A stretch of 52,495 bases of DNA from JABMMZ01 sp044357345 (GTDB lineage: Bacteria > Bacteroidota > Bacteroidia > NS11-12g > UBA955): NCBI GenBank assembly GCA_044357345.1, contig JBIKPR010000008.1, positions 1-52,495 on the forward strand. The letters are read 5' to 3'. This document shows positions 33,840 to 43,200 of the stretch, in pieces. Within the stretch, counting starts at the first letter, position 1. Every line of letters starts with the position of its first letter. The translations under genes and the position numbers were made by a program. A model generated the notes under the pieces. It searched no databases, had not been told where the DNA came from, and worked only from the letters and a program-made list of their open reading frames with translations.

Positions 33840-34819
33840 TAGAAGCCCATATTGCTTGAGTTGTTTTGTTGTGAAAAACTTTTGATTGAATTTTTGTACT
33901 TGAGGTTTTCTTTAATCTCTACCAAGAATTCAACCAACTCACCTGGATGGTTGAATATTCGAATATTCTCGGACAATTTCAAATCCTTTTTGTTTGACAC
34001 TTGTGAACCAGAAAGCAAGATTTGTGTATCTTTCCAGTATTTGCCAAGGTTATTGATAAAAGTTTGAACGCTGACATTGCTATTCAAGGATGTGATGATA
34101 CTGAAAATATAATCAGGTTTGCGGATGTCGAAAATCTTGTATAGATCTTCGAATGGGGTTTGAGAACCTAAATATATAACCTCGTGTCCACGAGAACGCA
34201 GAACATAATTTGCAAACAAGATACTTAAATCATGCGACTCACCTGTTGGAACAAAGACTAAAAACTTCTTAGCATCACTTGTAGGGCGCACAGACAAATT
34301 ATCGATGGCAACAAACAAACGCTGTCTAATTAAATTTGAAATAAAATGTTCGTGGGCTGGGTGAATAGAACCAGAAAGCCATAGCAATCCAATTTGTTCC
34401 ATGAATGGGAAAACGATTTGGGTCATGGTATCCTCCAAACCCAATTTCAAAATATTAATAGACAATATCTTATTGAACTCCTTCTCGTCAAACATCATCA
34501 TCGTGCTGATGAGGGCTTGAATTTGACCATCGTACTTAGACCTGTTTTCTGACAATTGTTGGCACTTCTCACGAATTTCATCGAGCCCCATTTCTGCTAT
34601 CTTAGAAATCTTGTACCCATTGTTATTCAGTATTGAAATATTCAAAATCAAGCGCAATTGGTCTTCGTCGTAATAGCGAATGCCCGTATCGGTTCTATGA
34701 GGTTCAAATATCTTGTAGCGTTGTTCCCAAATACGAATCGTGTGGGCTTTAATTCCACTGATGTTTTCAAGATCCTTGATAAACAATTTATTTCTAAAAT
34801 CTTTTTTTCCCTTTTTCAT
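33839..34819 (-). CDS. MerR-family regulator with cobalamin-binding light sensor (CarH-like)
   Basis: The 326-residue protein has an N-terminal MerR DNA-binding domain (FIKDLENISGIKAHTIRIWE, RTDTGIRYYDEDQL), a four-helix cap with Trp147 and Glu157-His158 (WLSGSIHPAHEH), and a Rossmann-type B12 domain with His196 (PTGESHDLSILF). The W-x9-EH pattern and the later His match CarH, where adenosylcobalamin makes the protein a dark tetramer that represses, and light releases it. It probably senses light to control the divergent oxidoreductase-photolyase genes and itself. The canonical DxHxxG is altered (E-x-H-D-L-S). Family strong; light response inferred. Confidence 0.9.
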   Translation of the reverse strand: MKKGKKDFRNKLFIKDLENISGIKAHTIRIWEQRYKIFEPHRTDTGIRYYDEDQLRLILNISILNNNGYKISKIAEMGLDEIREKCQQLSENRSKYDGQIQALISTMMMFDEKEFNKILSINILKLGLEDTMTQIVFPFMEQIGLLWLSGSIHPAHEHFISNLIRQRLFVAIDNLSVRPTSDAKKFLVFVPTGESHDLSILFANYVLRSRGHEVIYLGSQTPFEDLYKIFDIRKPDYIFSIITSLNSNVSVQTFINNLGKYWKDTQILLSGSQVSNKKDLKLSENIRIFNHPGELVEFLVEIKENLKYKNSIKSFSQQNNSSNMGF

Positions 34820-34820
34820 T

Positions 34821-34848
34821 TTTGCAAAACTTATAAGTTGTAGGTTTG
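34821..34848 (+). promoter_or_regulatory. Divergent promoter with a central palindrome
   Basis: Only 39 bp separate the CarH-like gene and the oxidoreductase gene. On the plus strand TTTG (34821-34824) and TAGGTTTG (34841-34848) form a -33/-7 pair with a 16-bp spacer. The perfect palindrome AACTTATAAGTT (34828-34839) fills the spacer, the classical place for a MerR-family operator, and lies just ahead of the regulator's own start. The regulator's -7 element is imperfect. Confidence 0.65.
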
Positions 34849-34858
34849 TTCTTAAATT

Positions 34859-35758
34859 ATGTCTGAAATATTACTCGCGGGCGCAAGTGGTTTAATTGGT
34901 TCAAAACTAATTAAAATGTTTAAACAAAAAAACTACAAAATTGTTCTTCTCTCCACACAAAAAAAACTTTGTATAAATGAAGAAACACTGTTTTGGGACC
35001 CAAAAAATGGTCTATTTCCTGACATAGACCTCAATAGATTTTCAGCTTGTTACAATTTTTGTGGGGCAGGAATTTTCGACGAAAATTTTACAGATGAACG
35101 CAAGCAATTACTTGAAGAGAGCCGTATTAAGCCCATAGAATTCCTGCTCGAAAATTTCGAGAAACAAAATGTGGTAGTTCCGGCATTCATTTCAGCATCA
35201 GCAAGTGGCTATTACCCAAATATTTGTTTAAATGAATTGAACGAAGACTCCACATTAGGTTCAGGGTTTATTTCCTCATTGGTTAACGCGTGGGAACAAG
35301 CGGCTCATGCCTTTAAAGCACAAGCGCAACATATTGCAACCGTCAGGATAGGCATAGTTTTATCGAACAAAGGTGGTTTTCTAGAAAAACTAGCCGCACC
35401 TATGAAGTTTTTCGCCGGAGCAATTCCAGGCACAGGCAAGCAAATGTGCAGTTGGGTGCACATAGACGACTTGTGCGAACTCTTTATATATCTATTTGAA
35501 AACAAATTATCGGGAACGTATAACAGTGTGGCGCCCAAACCGGAAAGCATCGAAAAAATAAGCCAACAGGTTGCCAAACGAATACACCGTCCAATTATCC
35601 TGCCTAATATCCCCAAGTTTATGCTAAGTCTCATTTTCGGTAAAGAAAGACATGAGTTATTGCTGTGTGATCAAAACATATCTTCAGAGAAAATTCAAAA
35701 AACGGGATTCAAATTCACTTATAAAACCAGTGAAGAGGCCATAAACAATTTACTCTAG
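34859..35758 (+). CDS. TIGR01777-family NAD(P)-dependent epimerase/oxidoreductase
   Basis: The 299-residue SDR-like protein has the nucleotide loop GASGLIGSKLI, ISASASGYYP (family active-site region) and the C-terminal DUF1731-like segment (PIILPNIPKFMLSLIFGKER). It belongs to the TIGR01777/YfcH group, whose substrate is unknown. It is the first gene after the divergent CarH-like promoter, with the photolyase ATG 1 bp after its stop. In this phylum such genes often neighbour photolyases; a role in light or UV response is inferred from this context. Confidence 0.92.
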   Translation: MSEILLAGASGLIGSKLIKMFKQKNYKIVLLSTQKKLCINEETLFWDPKNGLFPDIDLNRFSACYNFCGAGIFDENFTDERKQLLEESRIKPIEFLLENFEKQNVVVPAFISASASGYYPNICLNELNEDSTLGSGFISSLVNAWEQAAHAFKAQAQHIATVRIGIVLSNKGGFLEKLAAPMKFFAGAIPGTGKQMCSWVHIDDLCELFIYLFENKLSGTYNSVAPKPESIEKISQQVAKRIHRPIILPNIPKFMLSLIFGKERHELLLCDQNISSEKIQKTGFKFTYKTSEEAINNLL

Positions 35759-35759
35759 A

Positions 35760-37067
35760 ATGGAAAAAATTAGCATTATTTGGTTTCGCCGCGACTTGCG
35801 TTTGGAGGACAATGCAGCCCTATCATACGCTCTAAAAGAGAACAAAAATGTGTTGCCAATTTTTATTTTTGACAGCGAAATTCTCGAAAAACTCAGCGAC
35901 AAGAAAGACCGTCGTGTGGAATTTATTTTCGATAGTTTGTTAAAAATGAAATCTGAATTGAACAAACACAATTCAGACTTATTGGTCTTGCATGGAAAAC
36001 CAAATGAGATATGGTCAAAACTCAGCTCCGAATATGCAATTGAAGCAGTTTATACCAATACAGATTACGAACCTTATGCAAGAAATAGAGACAAGGAAGT
36101 AGAAAACACTCTGGAAAGCAAAGCAATAAACTTCAAAACTTATAAAGACCATTGCATATTTGATTATACTGAAGTGTTAAAAGATGATGGGAAACCATAC
36201 ACAGTCTATACGCCGTACTCTAAAAAATGGAAATCATTCATTAAAGACGACACATTTAATGCATTCCCATGTGCGGCAAACTTTGGCCATTTTATGCAGA
36301 ATGTAAAATTCGAAATGCCCAGCATGGCGAAATTGGGATTTGAAAAAACAGATGTCCCATTTCCAAAAGACACCGTAAATTCAAGCTTAATCCAGAAATA
36401 TGCAGAGACAAGAAACTTCCCCGCATTGGATGCAACGAGTAAACTAAGTCTGCACTTCCGATTCGGCACCATCTCAATTCGAGACAAGGCAAAAAAAGCA
36501 CTGACCTTAAGTGAGACTTGGTTAAATGAATTGATTTGGAGGGATTTTTACATGCAAATCATGGCCCATTTCCCGCATGCCATGAAGGGCGCGTTTAAGC
36601 CTGTATACGACCGCATAGAATGGCGCAACAATGCAGATGAATTCAATGCTTGGTGTGAAGGAAAAACAGGTTATCCAATTGTTGATGCTGGCATGCGCGA
36701 GTTAAATGCAAGTGGATTTATGCACAACAGAGTGCGCATGGTGGTGGCAAGTTTTTTATGCAAACATTTGCTTATAGATTGGCGCTGGGGAGAGGCTTAT
36801 TTTGCTCAAAAATTATTGGATTTTGAATTGGCCAGCAACAATGGCGGTTGGCAATGGGCGGCAGGATCAGGCGTAGATGCTGCGCCTTATTTTAGAATAT
36901 TTAGTCCTAAGTTACAAACAGAAAGGTTTGACCCAAAATTGGAGTACATAAAAAAATGGATACCAGAACTCAATACACTTGAATATCCAAGACCAATTGT
37001 TGACCATGACTTTGCGAGAAAGCGCTGCTTAGAGGTCTATAAAAAGACTTTAAATGAGACAAAATAA
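35760..37067 (+). CDS. phrB: Class I deoxyribodipyrimidine photolyase
   Basis: The 435-residue protein has the N-terminal antenna-binding Rossmann domain (SIIWFRRDLRLEDNAALSYA) and the helical FAD-binding domain: LHFRFGTISIRD, ELIWRDFYMQIM, YPIVDAGMREL, MHNRVRMVVASFL and the family motif around DFELASNNGGWQWAAGSG. It uses blue light to split cyclobutane pyrimidine dimers. The overall pattern is a CPD photolyase rather than a cryptochrome-DASH. It is co-transcribed with the TIGR01777 gene, under the divergent promoter shared with the CarH-like sensor. Confidence 0.94.
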   Translation: MEKISIIWFRRDLRLEDNAALSYALKENKNVLPIFIFDSEILEKLSDKKDRRVEFIFDSLLKMKSELNKHNSDLLVLHGKPNEIWSKLSSEYAIEAVYTNTDYEPYARNRDKEVENTLESKAINFKTYKDHCIFDYTEVLKDDGKPYTVYTPYSKKWKSFIKDDTFNAFPCAANFGHFMQNVKFEMPSMAKLGFEKTDVPFPKDTVNSSLIQKYAETRNFPALDATSKLSLHFRFGTISIRDKAKKALTLSETWLNELIWRDFYMQIMAHFPHAMKGAFKPVYDRIEWRNNADEFNAWCEGKTGYPIVDAGMRELNASGFMHNRVRMVVASFLCKHLLIDWRWGEAYFAQKLLDFELASNNGGWQWAAGSGVDAAPYFRIFSPKLQTERFDPKLEYIKKWIPELNTLEYPRPIVDHDFARKRCLEVYKKTLNETK

Positions 37068-37158
37068 CGAATTTTAAATCCATTTAAGTCGAAGTTTGAT
37101 TTCGATTTCCTAATTTAAAATAGTAATATTGCCCATTAATAATTCAAGTCAAAAAAGC

Positions 37159-38046
37159 ATGAAAAATATTTCTGTAATTGGTTGTGGCACTATGGGAAAT
37201 GGTATTGCCCACGTTTTTGCCCTAGCGGGATTTAATGTACAATTAATCGACATCAACGAAGCGGCGCTTCAAAAAGCATTGCTAAAGATTGGTTCTAACC
37301 TAGACCGTCAAGTGGGCAAACAGTTAATTACTGAAGAGCAAAAAAAACAAGCAATTGCAAACATCAGCAGCAGCACAGAATTGTCTAAAGGCGTTTCAAA
37401 TGCAGATTTGGTTATAGAAGCCGCAACAGAAAATGTGGGCATTAAATTGCAAATCTTTAAAGACATCGATGCAGCAGCGCCTGCTCATTGTATATTGTCT
37501 TCAAACACATCGTCAATAAGCATCACCAAAATAGCTGCTGTTACTGGCAGACCAGACAAAGTAATCGGCATGCACTTTATGAATCCAGTTCCGGTTATGA
37601 AATTGGTAGAGATTATAAATGGTTACAAAACATCTAAAGAAGTAACTGAAACCATTATGAATCTGAGCAAAACCATTGGTAAGGTTCCTACTTTGGTGAA
37701 CGACTATCCAGGTTTTGTGGCCAATAGGATTTTAATGCCTATGATTAACGAAGCGATTATCACCTTAAACGAAGGTGTTGCTGGTGTTGAAGAAATTGAC
37801 ACCGTTATGAAACTAGGAATGGCGCATCCAATGGGACCATTGCAATTGGCTGATTTTATTGGTCTAGACGTTTGTTTAGCCATTATGAATGTATTAAACG
37901 ATGGATTGGGCAATCCGAAATACGCTGCATCGCCATTGTTGATTAACATGGTAACGGCCGGTGATTTAGGGGTTAAGTCTGGTCGCGGATTTTACGATTA
38001 TAGCGCAGGCGGAAAAGACCTAATTGTTGCGCCAAATTTTAAATAA
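37159..38046 (+). CDS. 3-hydroxybutyryl-CoA dehydrogenase
   Basis: The 295-residue protein has the NAD-binding loop SVIGCGTMGNGIAHVFALAG, SSNTSSISITKIAAV, the HFMNPVPVMKLVEII motif with the catalytic His, and a C-terminal helical domain (VGVEEIDTVMKLGMAHPMGP-like GMAHPMGPLQLADFIGLD). It oxidises (S)-3-hydroxybutyryl-CoA with NAD(P) in beta-oxidation or butanoate metabolism. I chose ATG 37159; the TTG at 37129 overlaps the likely -7 element (TAATATTG, 37124-37131). It is a single-gene unit with a terminator. Confidence 0.93.
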   Translation: MKNISVIGCGTMGNGIAHVFALAGFNVQLIDINEAALQKALLKIGSNLDRQVGKQLITEEQKKQAIANISSSTELSKGVSNADLVIEAATENVGIKLQIFKDIDAAAPAHCILSSNTSSISITKIAAVTGRPDKVIGMHFMNPVPVMKLVEIINGYKTSKEVTETIMNLSKTIGKVPTLVNDYPGFVANRILMPMINEAIITLNEGVAGVEEIDTVMKLGMAHPMGPLQLADFIGLDVCLAIMNVLNDGLGNPKYAASPLLINMVTAGDLGVKSGRGFYDYSAGGKDLIVAPNFK

Positions 38047-38067
38047 GCAATATTTATTAAATAATAA

Positions 38068-38108
38068 AAGGTTCAAGTCATATTATTTTGGCTTGAACCT
38101 TGTTTTTT
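38068..38108 (+). terminator. Intrinsic terminator
   Basis: AAGGTTCAAG (38068-38077) pairs with CTTGAACCTT (38092-38101) around a 14-nt loop, followed by G and six T. Confidence 0.82.
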
Positions 38109-38136
38109 ACGCAAAAGTTTAGCATTTTGCACCTAT

Positions 38137-39918
38137 ATGGCAAATAAAGAATCTTGGGGATCGCGGGTGGGACTAATCTTGGCAATGGCTGGGAATGCAG
38201 TAGGTTTGGGTAACTTTTTAAGGTTTCCTGTTCAAGCCATCCAAAATGGTGGCGGCGCTTTTATAATCCCCTACATCACTTGTTTTATTTTAATGGGTGT
38301 TCCTTTACTGTATGTTGAATGGGCAATGGGACGTTTTGGTGGAAAATCAAACAACCATTCCACTCCCTTCATATTGGATAGCATGGACAAAAAACGCCTT
38401 TGGAAATACATCGGTGTGTTTGGCATATTTACCAATATCGCTGTAGCTGCATATTACTGCTATTTAGAAAGCTGGACTTTATCTTATATGTACCATTCCG
38501 TTGCCGGCACATTTAAAGGCATGGACCAAGGTTCGGTTGGCAATTTCTTTAACACGTATATTGATGTATCTAATTTACAATCTGGTGCTGGCATTGAAGC
38601 CATTGTATTTTGGTTAATCACATTGCTATTGAACACTTGGATATTGAGCAAGGGTCTAAGTGCAGGTGTCGAAAAAACAGCCAAAATCGGAATGCCATTA
38701 TTGATTCTGTTTGGAATATTCTTGGCTTACAAAGGCATCACTTTAAAAGCAGGTCAACACCTAGCCATTAACGATGGAACGGTAGGGATGAACTATTTAT
38801 GGACACCCGATTTCAGTTCCATATGGAATGCAAAAGTGTGGTTGGCAGCTGCAGGGCAAATATTTTTCACCTTGTCCTTGGGCATGGGTTCAATTCACTG
38901 TTATGCCTCTTATGTAAAGTCAAAAGACGATATTGCATTAAACTCGCAATCGGCAGGTTGGATGAACGAGTTTGTTGAAGTTGTGTTAGGCAGTTCGATT
39001 CTAATACCAATTGCAGTTGGTTATTTGGGTGTAGACCAGGTTGTAGAAATGACCAAAACAGGTGGCTTAGGTTTGGGCTTCAAAACACTCCCTTATTTAT
39101 TCCAACAGTGGGGAGATACTATGGCTTTGATTGCTGGGGTAATGTGGTTTGGCCTATTGTTCTTTGCAGGTATAACCTCTTCATTGGCTATGGGCACACC
39201 TTGGATGGGTTTCTTAGAAGATGAATTTGGTTGGTCGCGCCAAAAAGGTGCTTGGTCGTTTGGTCTAGTGGTGCTAATCCTTGGCCTTCCAACGGTTTTG
39301 TTTTTCAATGAAGGCGTGTTTGATGAATACGATTATTGGGCAGGCACAGTTTCTTTGGTGGTATTTGCTTTAATTGAAATCATATTATTCGCTTGGGTAT
39401 TTGGGATAGACAGAGGTTGGAGAGAAATTATTGAGGGTTCCGACATAAAGGTACCTAATTTCTATAAGTTTGTCATCAAATATGTAACCCCATTGATTTT
39501 GGCCTTTGTATTCTTTGCCAGTTTACCCGACATTTGGAAGACGATAAACCACAGCGCTACTAAAACAGAAATTTCGGAAGCCAGCAATCCTCAAACGTTA
39601 AAGGATGACATATTTACAATACGAAACTACGAACTAAAAAACCTCAGCGATTCTCAAATTTATTTTGGGCAAAACATCATGAACGAAAATACCTTTAGCA
39701 AAGAAGAAAAAGCAAGTATATTTGCAGTGCGAGAAAAGGACAAATTATACAAAACCTACACAGCAGAGTCGTTTAGTTTGAACGAATTTATAAGAGAGAA
39801 AGAAAGAATCATGTGGTTTAAAAACATTTCGAGACCTTTTTTACTCATCGTATTTGGATTAATCGCCTTCATGGTTCACAAAGCCTCTAAACGCCGTAAA
39901 AACCTAAATACAATTTAA
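38137..39918 (+). CDS. Sodium-dependent transporter, NSS/SNF family
   Basis: The 593-residue membrane protein belongs to the neurotransmitter:sodium symporter family (LeuT fold). TM1 contains the sodium/substrate signature GNAVGLGNFLRFP, and TM2 has GVPLLYVEWAMGRFGG. At least eleven hydrophobic segments follow, and there is a charged soluble stretch (about 475-560) before a final TM segment, longer than in LeuT. The substrate is probably an amino acid. Two single-TM mini-proteins follow directly, the first resembling the MetS subunit of the MetPS methionine transporter. Confidence 0.93.
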   Translation: MANKESWGSRVGLILAMAGNAVGLGNFLRFPVQAIQNGGGAFIIPYITCFILMGVPLLYVEWAMGRFGGKSNNHSTPFILDSMDKKRLWKYIGVFGIFTNIAVAAYYCYLESWTLSYMYHSVAGTFKGMDQGSVGNFFNTYIDVSNLQSGAGIEAIVFWLITLLLNTWILSKGLSAGVEKTAKIGMPLLILFGIFLAYKGITLKAGQHLAINDGTVGMNYLWTPDFSSIWNAKVWLAAAGQIFFTLSLGMGSIHCYASYVKSKDDIALNSQSAGWMNEFVEVVLGSSILIPIAVGYLGVDQVVEMTKTGGLGLGFKTLPYLFQQWGDTMALIAGVMWFGLLFFAGITSSLAMGTPWMGFLEDEFGWSRQKGAWSFGLVVLILGLPTVLFFNEGVFDEYDYWAGTVSLVVFALIEIILFAWVFGIDRGWREIIEGSDIKVPNFYKFVIKYVTPLILAFVFFASLPDIWKTINHSATKTEISEASNPQTLKDDIFTIRNYELKNLSDSQIYFGQNIMNENTFSKEEKASIFAVREKDKLYKTYTAESFSLNEFIREKERIMWFKNISRPFLLIVFGLIAFMVHKASKRRKNLNTI

Positions 39919-39922
39919 GAAC

Positions 39923-40057
39923 ATGAATACTAGCGCACTTATAACCATGGTGGCCTCTTTTGTCGTAATTACATTTATGACCCTATATTATTTCATAAAG
40001 GTTTTAAGAACACCACCCAAAGATCCTCAAAACGACAGTTATTCAGAAACAAATTAA
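39923..40057 (+). CDS. MetS-like small subunit of the NSS transporter
   Basis: This 44-codon gene begins 4 bp after the symporter stop. The product MNTSALITMVASFVVITFMT is one transmembrane helix followed by a short polar tail with PPKDPQNDSYSE. Start, hydrophobic pattern and position match MetS-family small subunits, which are required for activity of MetP-type symporters. The next tiny gene starts 1 bp after its stop. The homology call is from pattern and context, as such short proteins carry little sequence signal. Confidence 0.75.
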   Translation: MNTSALITMVASFVVITFMTLYYFIKVLRTPPKDPQNDSYSETN

Positions 40058-40058
40058 T

Positions 40059-40220
40059 ATGCAAGATACTCTAAAAAATGTGGTCTCAGTACAGAGCTTC
40101 AAAACCACTCTAATTATATCAGAGATTGTTGTTACAGCACTTGTTTTTTATGGCTTTTATGTCATATTCAATGGCTTTAATAAAAAGAACAAGGCTTTTA
40201 AGGACCAAAACAAACAGTAG
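40059..40220 (+). CDS. Second single-TM mini-protein of the NSS operon
   Basis: This 53-codon gene starts 1 bp after the MetS-like stop. The product has a polar N-terminus (MQDTLKNVVSVQSFK), one transmembrane helix (ISEIVVTALVFYGFYVIF) and a basic tail (NKKNKAFKDQNKQ). I know no family name. Tight spacing in a three-gene run with the symporter argues that it is translated and is another membrane partner. It converges on tamB with an 18-bp gap. Confidence 0.7.
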   Translation: MQDTLKNVVSVQSFKTTLIISEIVVTALVFYGFYVIFNGFNKKNKAFKDQNKQ

Positions 40221-40238
40221 ACTCAGGCAATTCGAGCT

Positions 40239-43200
40239 TTAATTGGCTTGCGTTGAATTGCTTTTTTTCTTCTTTCTTTTCAACCATTTAAGCCAACGAA
40301 TAGCGTTAAATTCTTTGGTGTATACGATACCCAAACCATTGGTGGTAATAGGTGTACTTAATGAAGTTGTGTTCACCTGATTGAAACTTGAACGGGTATA
40401 AGCTTTTATTTTTATGTTGCCTTTCTTGGTTACTTTGTATTCTAAATTTATATTAGGGATTGTGCTGTAATTGCTAAAACTGCCATCCACCATTAATTTA
40501 TCATTCAAGAATCTGCTGCTCAATTTCAAACCATATTCTGGAGGCAATGTGATGCTGCCATTTTTGTAAATCACATTCACTTTCCAATTGGGGTCAATTT
40601 TATTCAACCAATTGCTTAATTGTGAAGACAGCAAATCGGTACCAGCAGATGACAAAGCCGTTGATCCAGCATTGCTCAAACCTTGGTCAGCTTGGGCAAA
40701 TGTTGGTGGTAAGAATTTTTTCATTAATAGCAGACTAAACACCTGTCGACTTACCTCCTCCTTATCCGATTTTATGCGGCTAATAACGGGAGAAAGTGCG
40801 CTGGTGAAATTACCTGCCTCTGTTTGAAGTTTAGGAAAATTCAATCCAAAACTTATTTCAGGTGAAAATAAATTCCCTTTCAAATACAATTCACTTTCAG
40901 CTGTTATGGCTTGAACGGTTGCATTGGAACCACTTAAATTTGCATTTAAAGATACCGCAGAAAGCAATGGCGAAGGGTCGGTTATTTCAGAGTTGTAAGC
41001 CACCAAATTCAATTTGGCATCTAGAGGATCTCCATACCAAGTAATGGTTCCACCTGGACGGATATTAAATGGCTTGTTGTATAAATCAAAGGCTGTAAAC
41101 AAATACCTTCCACGGTCGACTGTATAGGTTCCAAACATATAAAAATCGCCACTTTTATTCATTTCCATTTTTAAGTTTCCGTGACCAGCACCGGTGATTT
41201 TATCGCCCAATATTTCATCAAAAATAATTTCCACGTCCGCATCATTGGTGGCTTCTATATCCATAACCAATGACTGAATAGGCATTTCATCTGCACTTGA
41301 TTTGACTTTTTTCTTGGCCGTCTTAAAGTGGATATAGTTTGGCAAACCACTGGCTTCGCCTTCGCTTATTGGCAAATAAAATTTAGTACCCGCGGTGGTT
41401 TTCGCGTTAACCCGTATAGCCAAGTTTTCGAAAGGCCCAATCAGTGTCGCATTGCCATTGGCATATGCTTGACCGTAGAACAAATCGTTATCCCCAGGGC
41501 CAGTATTTAACACATGGAACTTATTTAATTCCCATAAATTTAGGTTTAAATTAAAATCCTTAAAAGACTTATGAAACACAAAAGCCTTGGCTTTTCCAAA
41601 ATTGCGCTTGTCGTCAAATATAGTAAAAGGCAAAACACTGAAACGGTCTTTTTCACTGACGATTCTGGCAGAAAAACGTATTGGTACTTTCAAAAAGTCT
41701 ATCAGCACTTCCGCGTTTTTTACAAGAATTTCACCCTCAACAACAGGATCAGAAAAAGAACCGGTAATGGATAAACTGTCTTTGGTATAAAACTTTCCTT
41801 TCATGTTGCTCATCACACCATCTATATATGGCTCAAACACCCGAAGTTCGGTTGGCGGAATTTGCGCAAACAACTTGAAATTCTGATTTTTACTTTTATA
41901 ATCAATATCACCCTCAATGCGCATAGAATCGAGCAAACCCTTGTCGACATAAACCCTTAAGTGTTGAATGGTTGAATTGGGTTTGTTGCTGGTAAATACG
42001 CTTAAATCACCAATGGTATCCTTATTTATCCCAAAATTCAAAATATCCAAATCGGATTGGAAGCGGTTTTGACCATCCGTTTTGGTGTATATGACTTTTC
42101 CATTTGACACCCCATTGAGTTGAGGAATACTGGTATTTTTGGTAAAATAGTTAATGGTACTTAAAGCAAATTCACCCAATTGAAAATCGATGCGGTTGTT
42201 GGTTGATTCGCCTAATTCTCCAACTATGGAAACCATTTGCTTATCGCTTCTAAAGGCAAAGTTATCCATTATAAACTTTCCATCCGTTAGGGTGCCGACG
42301 GCATTGGTATCAAGTTTCCAAACCATATCGGACACTGACAATTGCATATCAGACATTTGCAAAGAGATCGAATCCTCCTTAAACACTATTCTTCCTATTG
42401 AATTCAGACCGATTTTATATCCAGTATCTACACCAGCAACGGTAAAGTCTATGACGTTATCAAAAACATTGGACTTGATTAATATATTGTTGATCTTAAT
42501 AACATCTTGATCGGTAAAGTGTGCAATATCAACTTGCATATTCAAGTTTTTCCCCTTGCGTTTTGAAGCATTTAGTCTCAAGTTTTTCAATTCATAAGCA
42601 TCGTATGCTATGAGGTTGTTGTTGAAATTAAAATCCAATACTTGATCAGCAGAACGGTAATTACCCTTCCCTTTACAAGGCTCAATTCGGAGTCGAGGCA
42701 TGTACAAAGAGGTTAAATCATAAGGCCTTTTCAAATCAAAATTAAACACAAAGTCTTCATTCGGCAATTGTTTTAAAGGCATAGCAAAGTATGCGGGAAT
42801 CAATTGATGCAGCATGTGCAAGATAGAGATATCCAAAAGTTCGAGTCTAAATTGTCCTTTTATTGAAGCATCAATCAAATCGCTTCGCAAACGGAGTTCC
42901 TTTATTTGGTCGTATTCGTAAGCCGATAAATTGACATAAGGAATTGATACTTTTACTCCGTTTCTTTCAATAAAAACATTTTCACCGGTAATACTTCCCT
43001 CTGCATCATCAAGTGAGTGTCCTGTAAAATCGAGAACAAAAACACCTTTCACATATTGAGGAATTGAATCGAGGCCAAAACTTGCCAAGTTTGCATGGTT
43101 TATTGTCGCTTTGAAATGGGCTTCAGGAATTTTAATATCGCTGCGAAACTCCCCATCAAAGTCCATGTCGAGGTCTTCATCACGAATACTGGCATTACCG

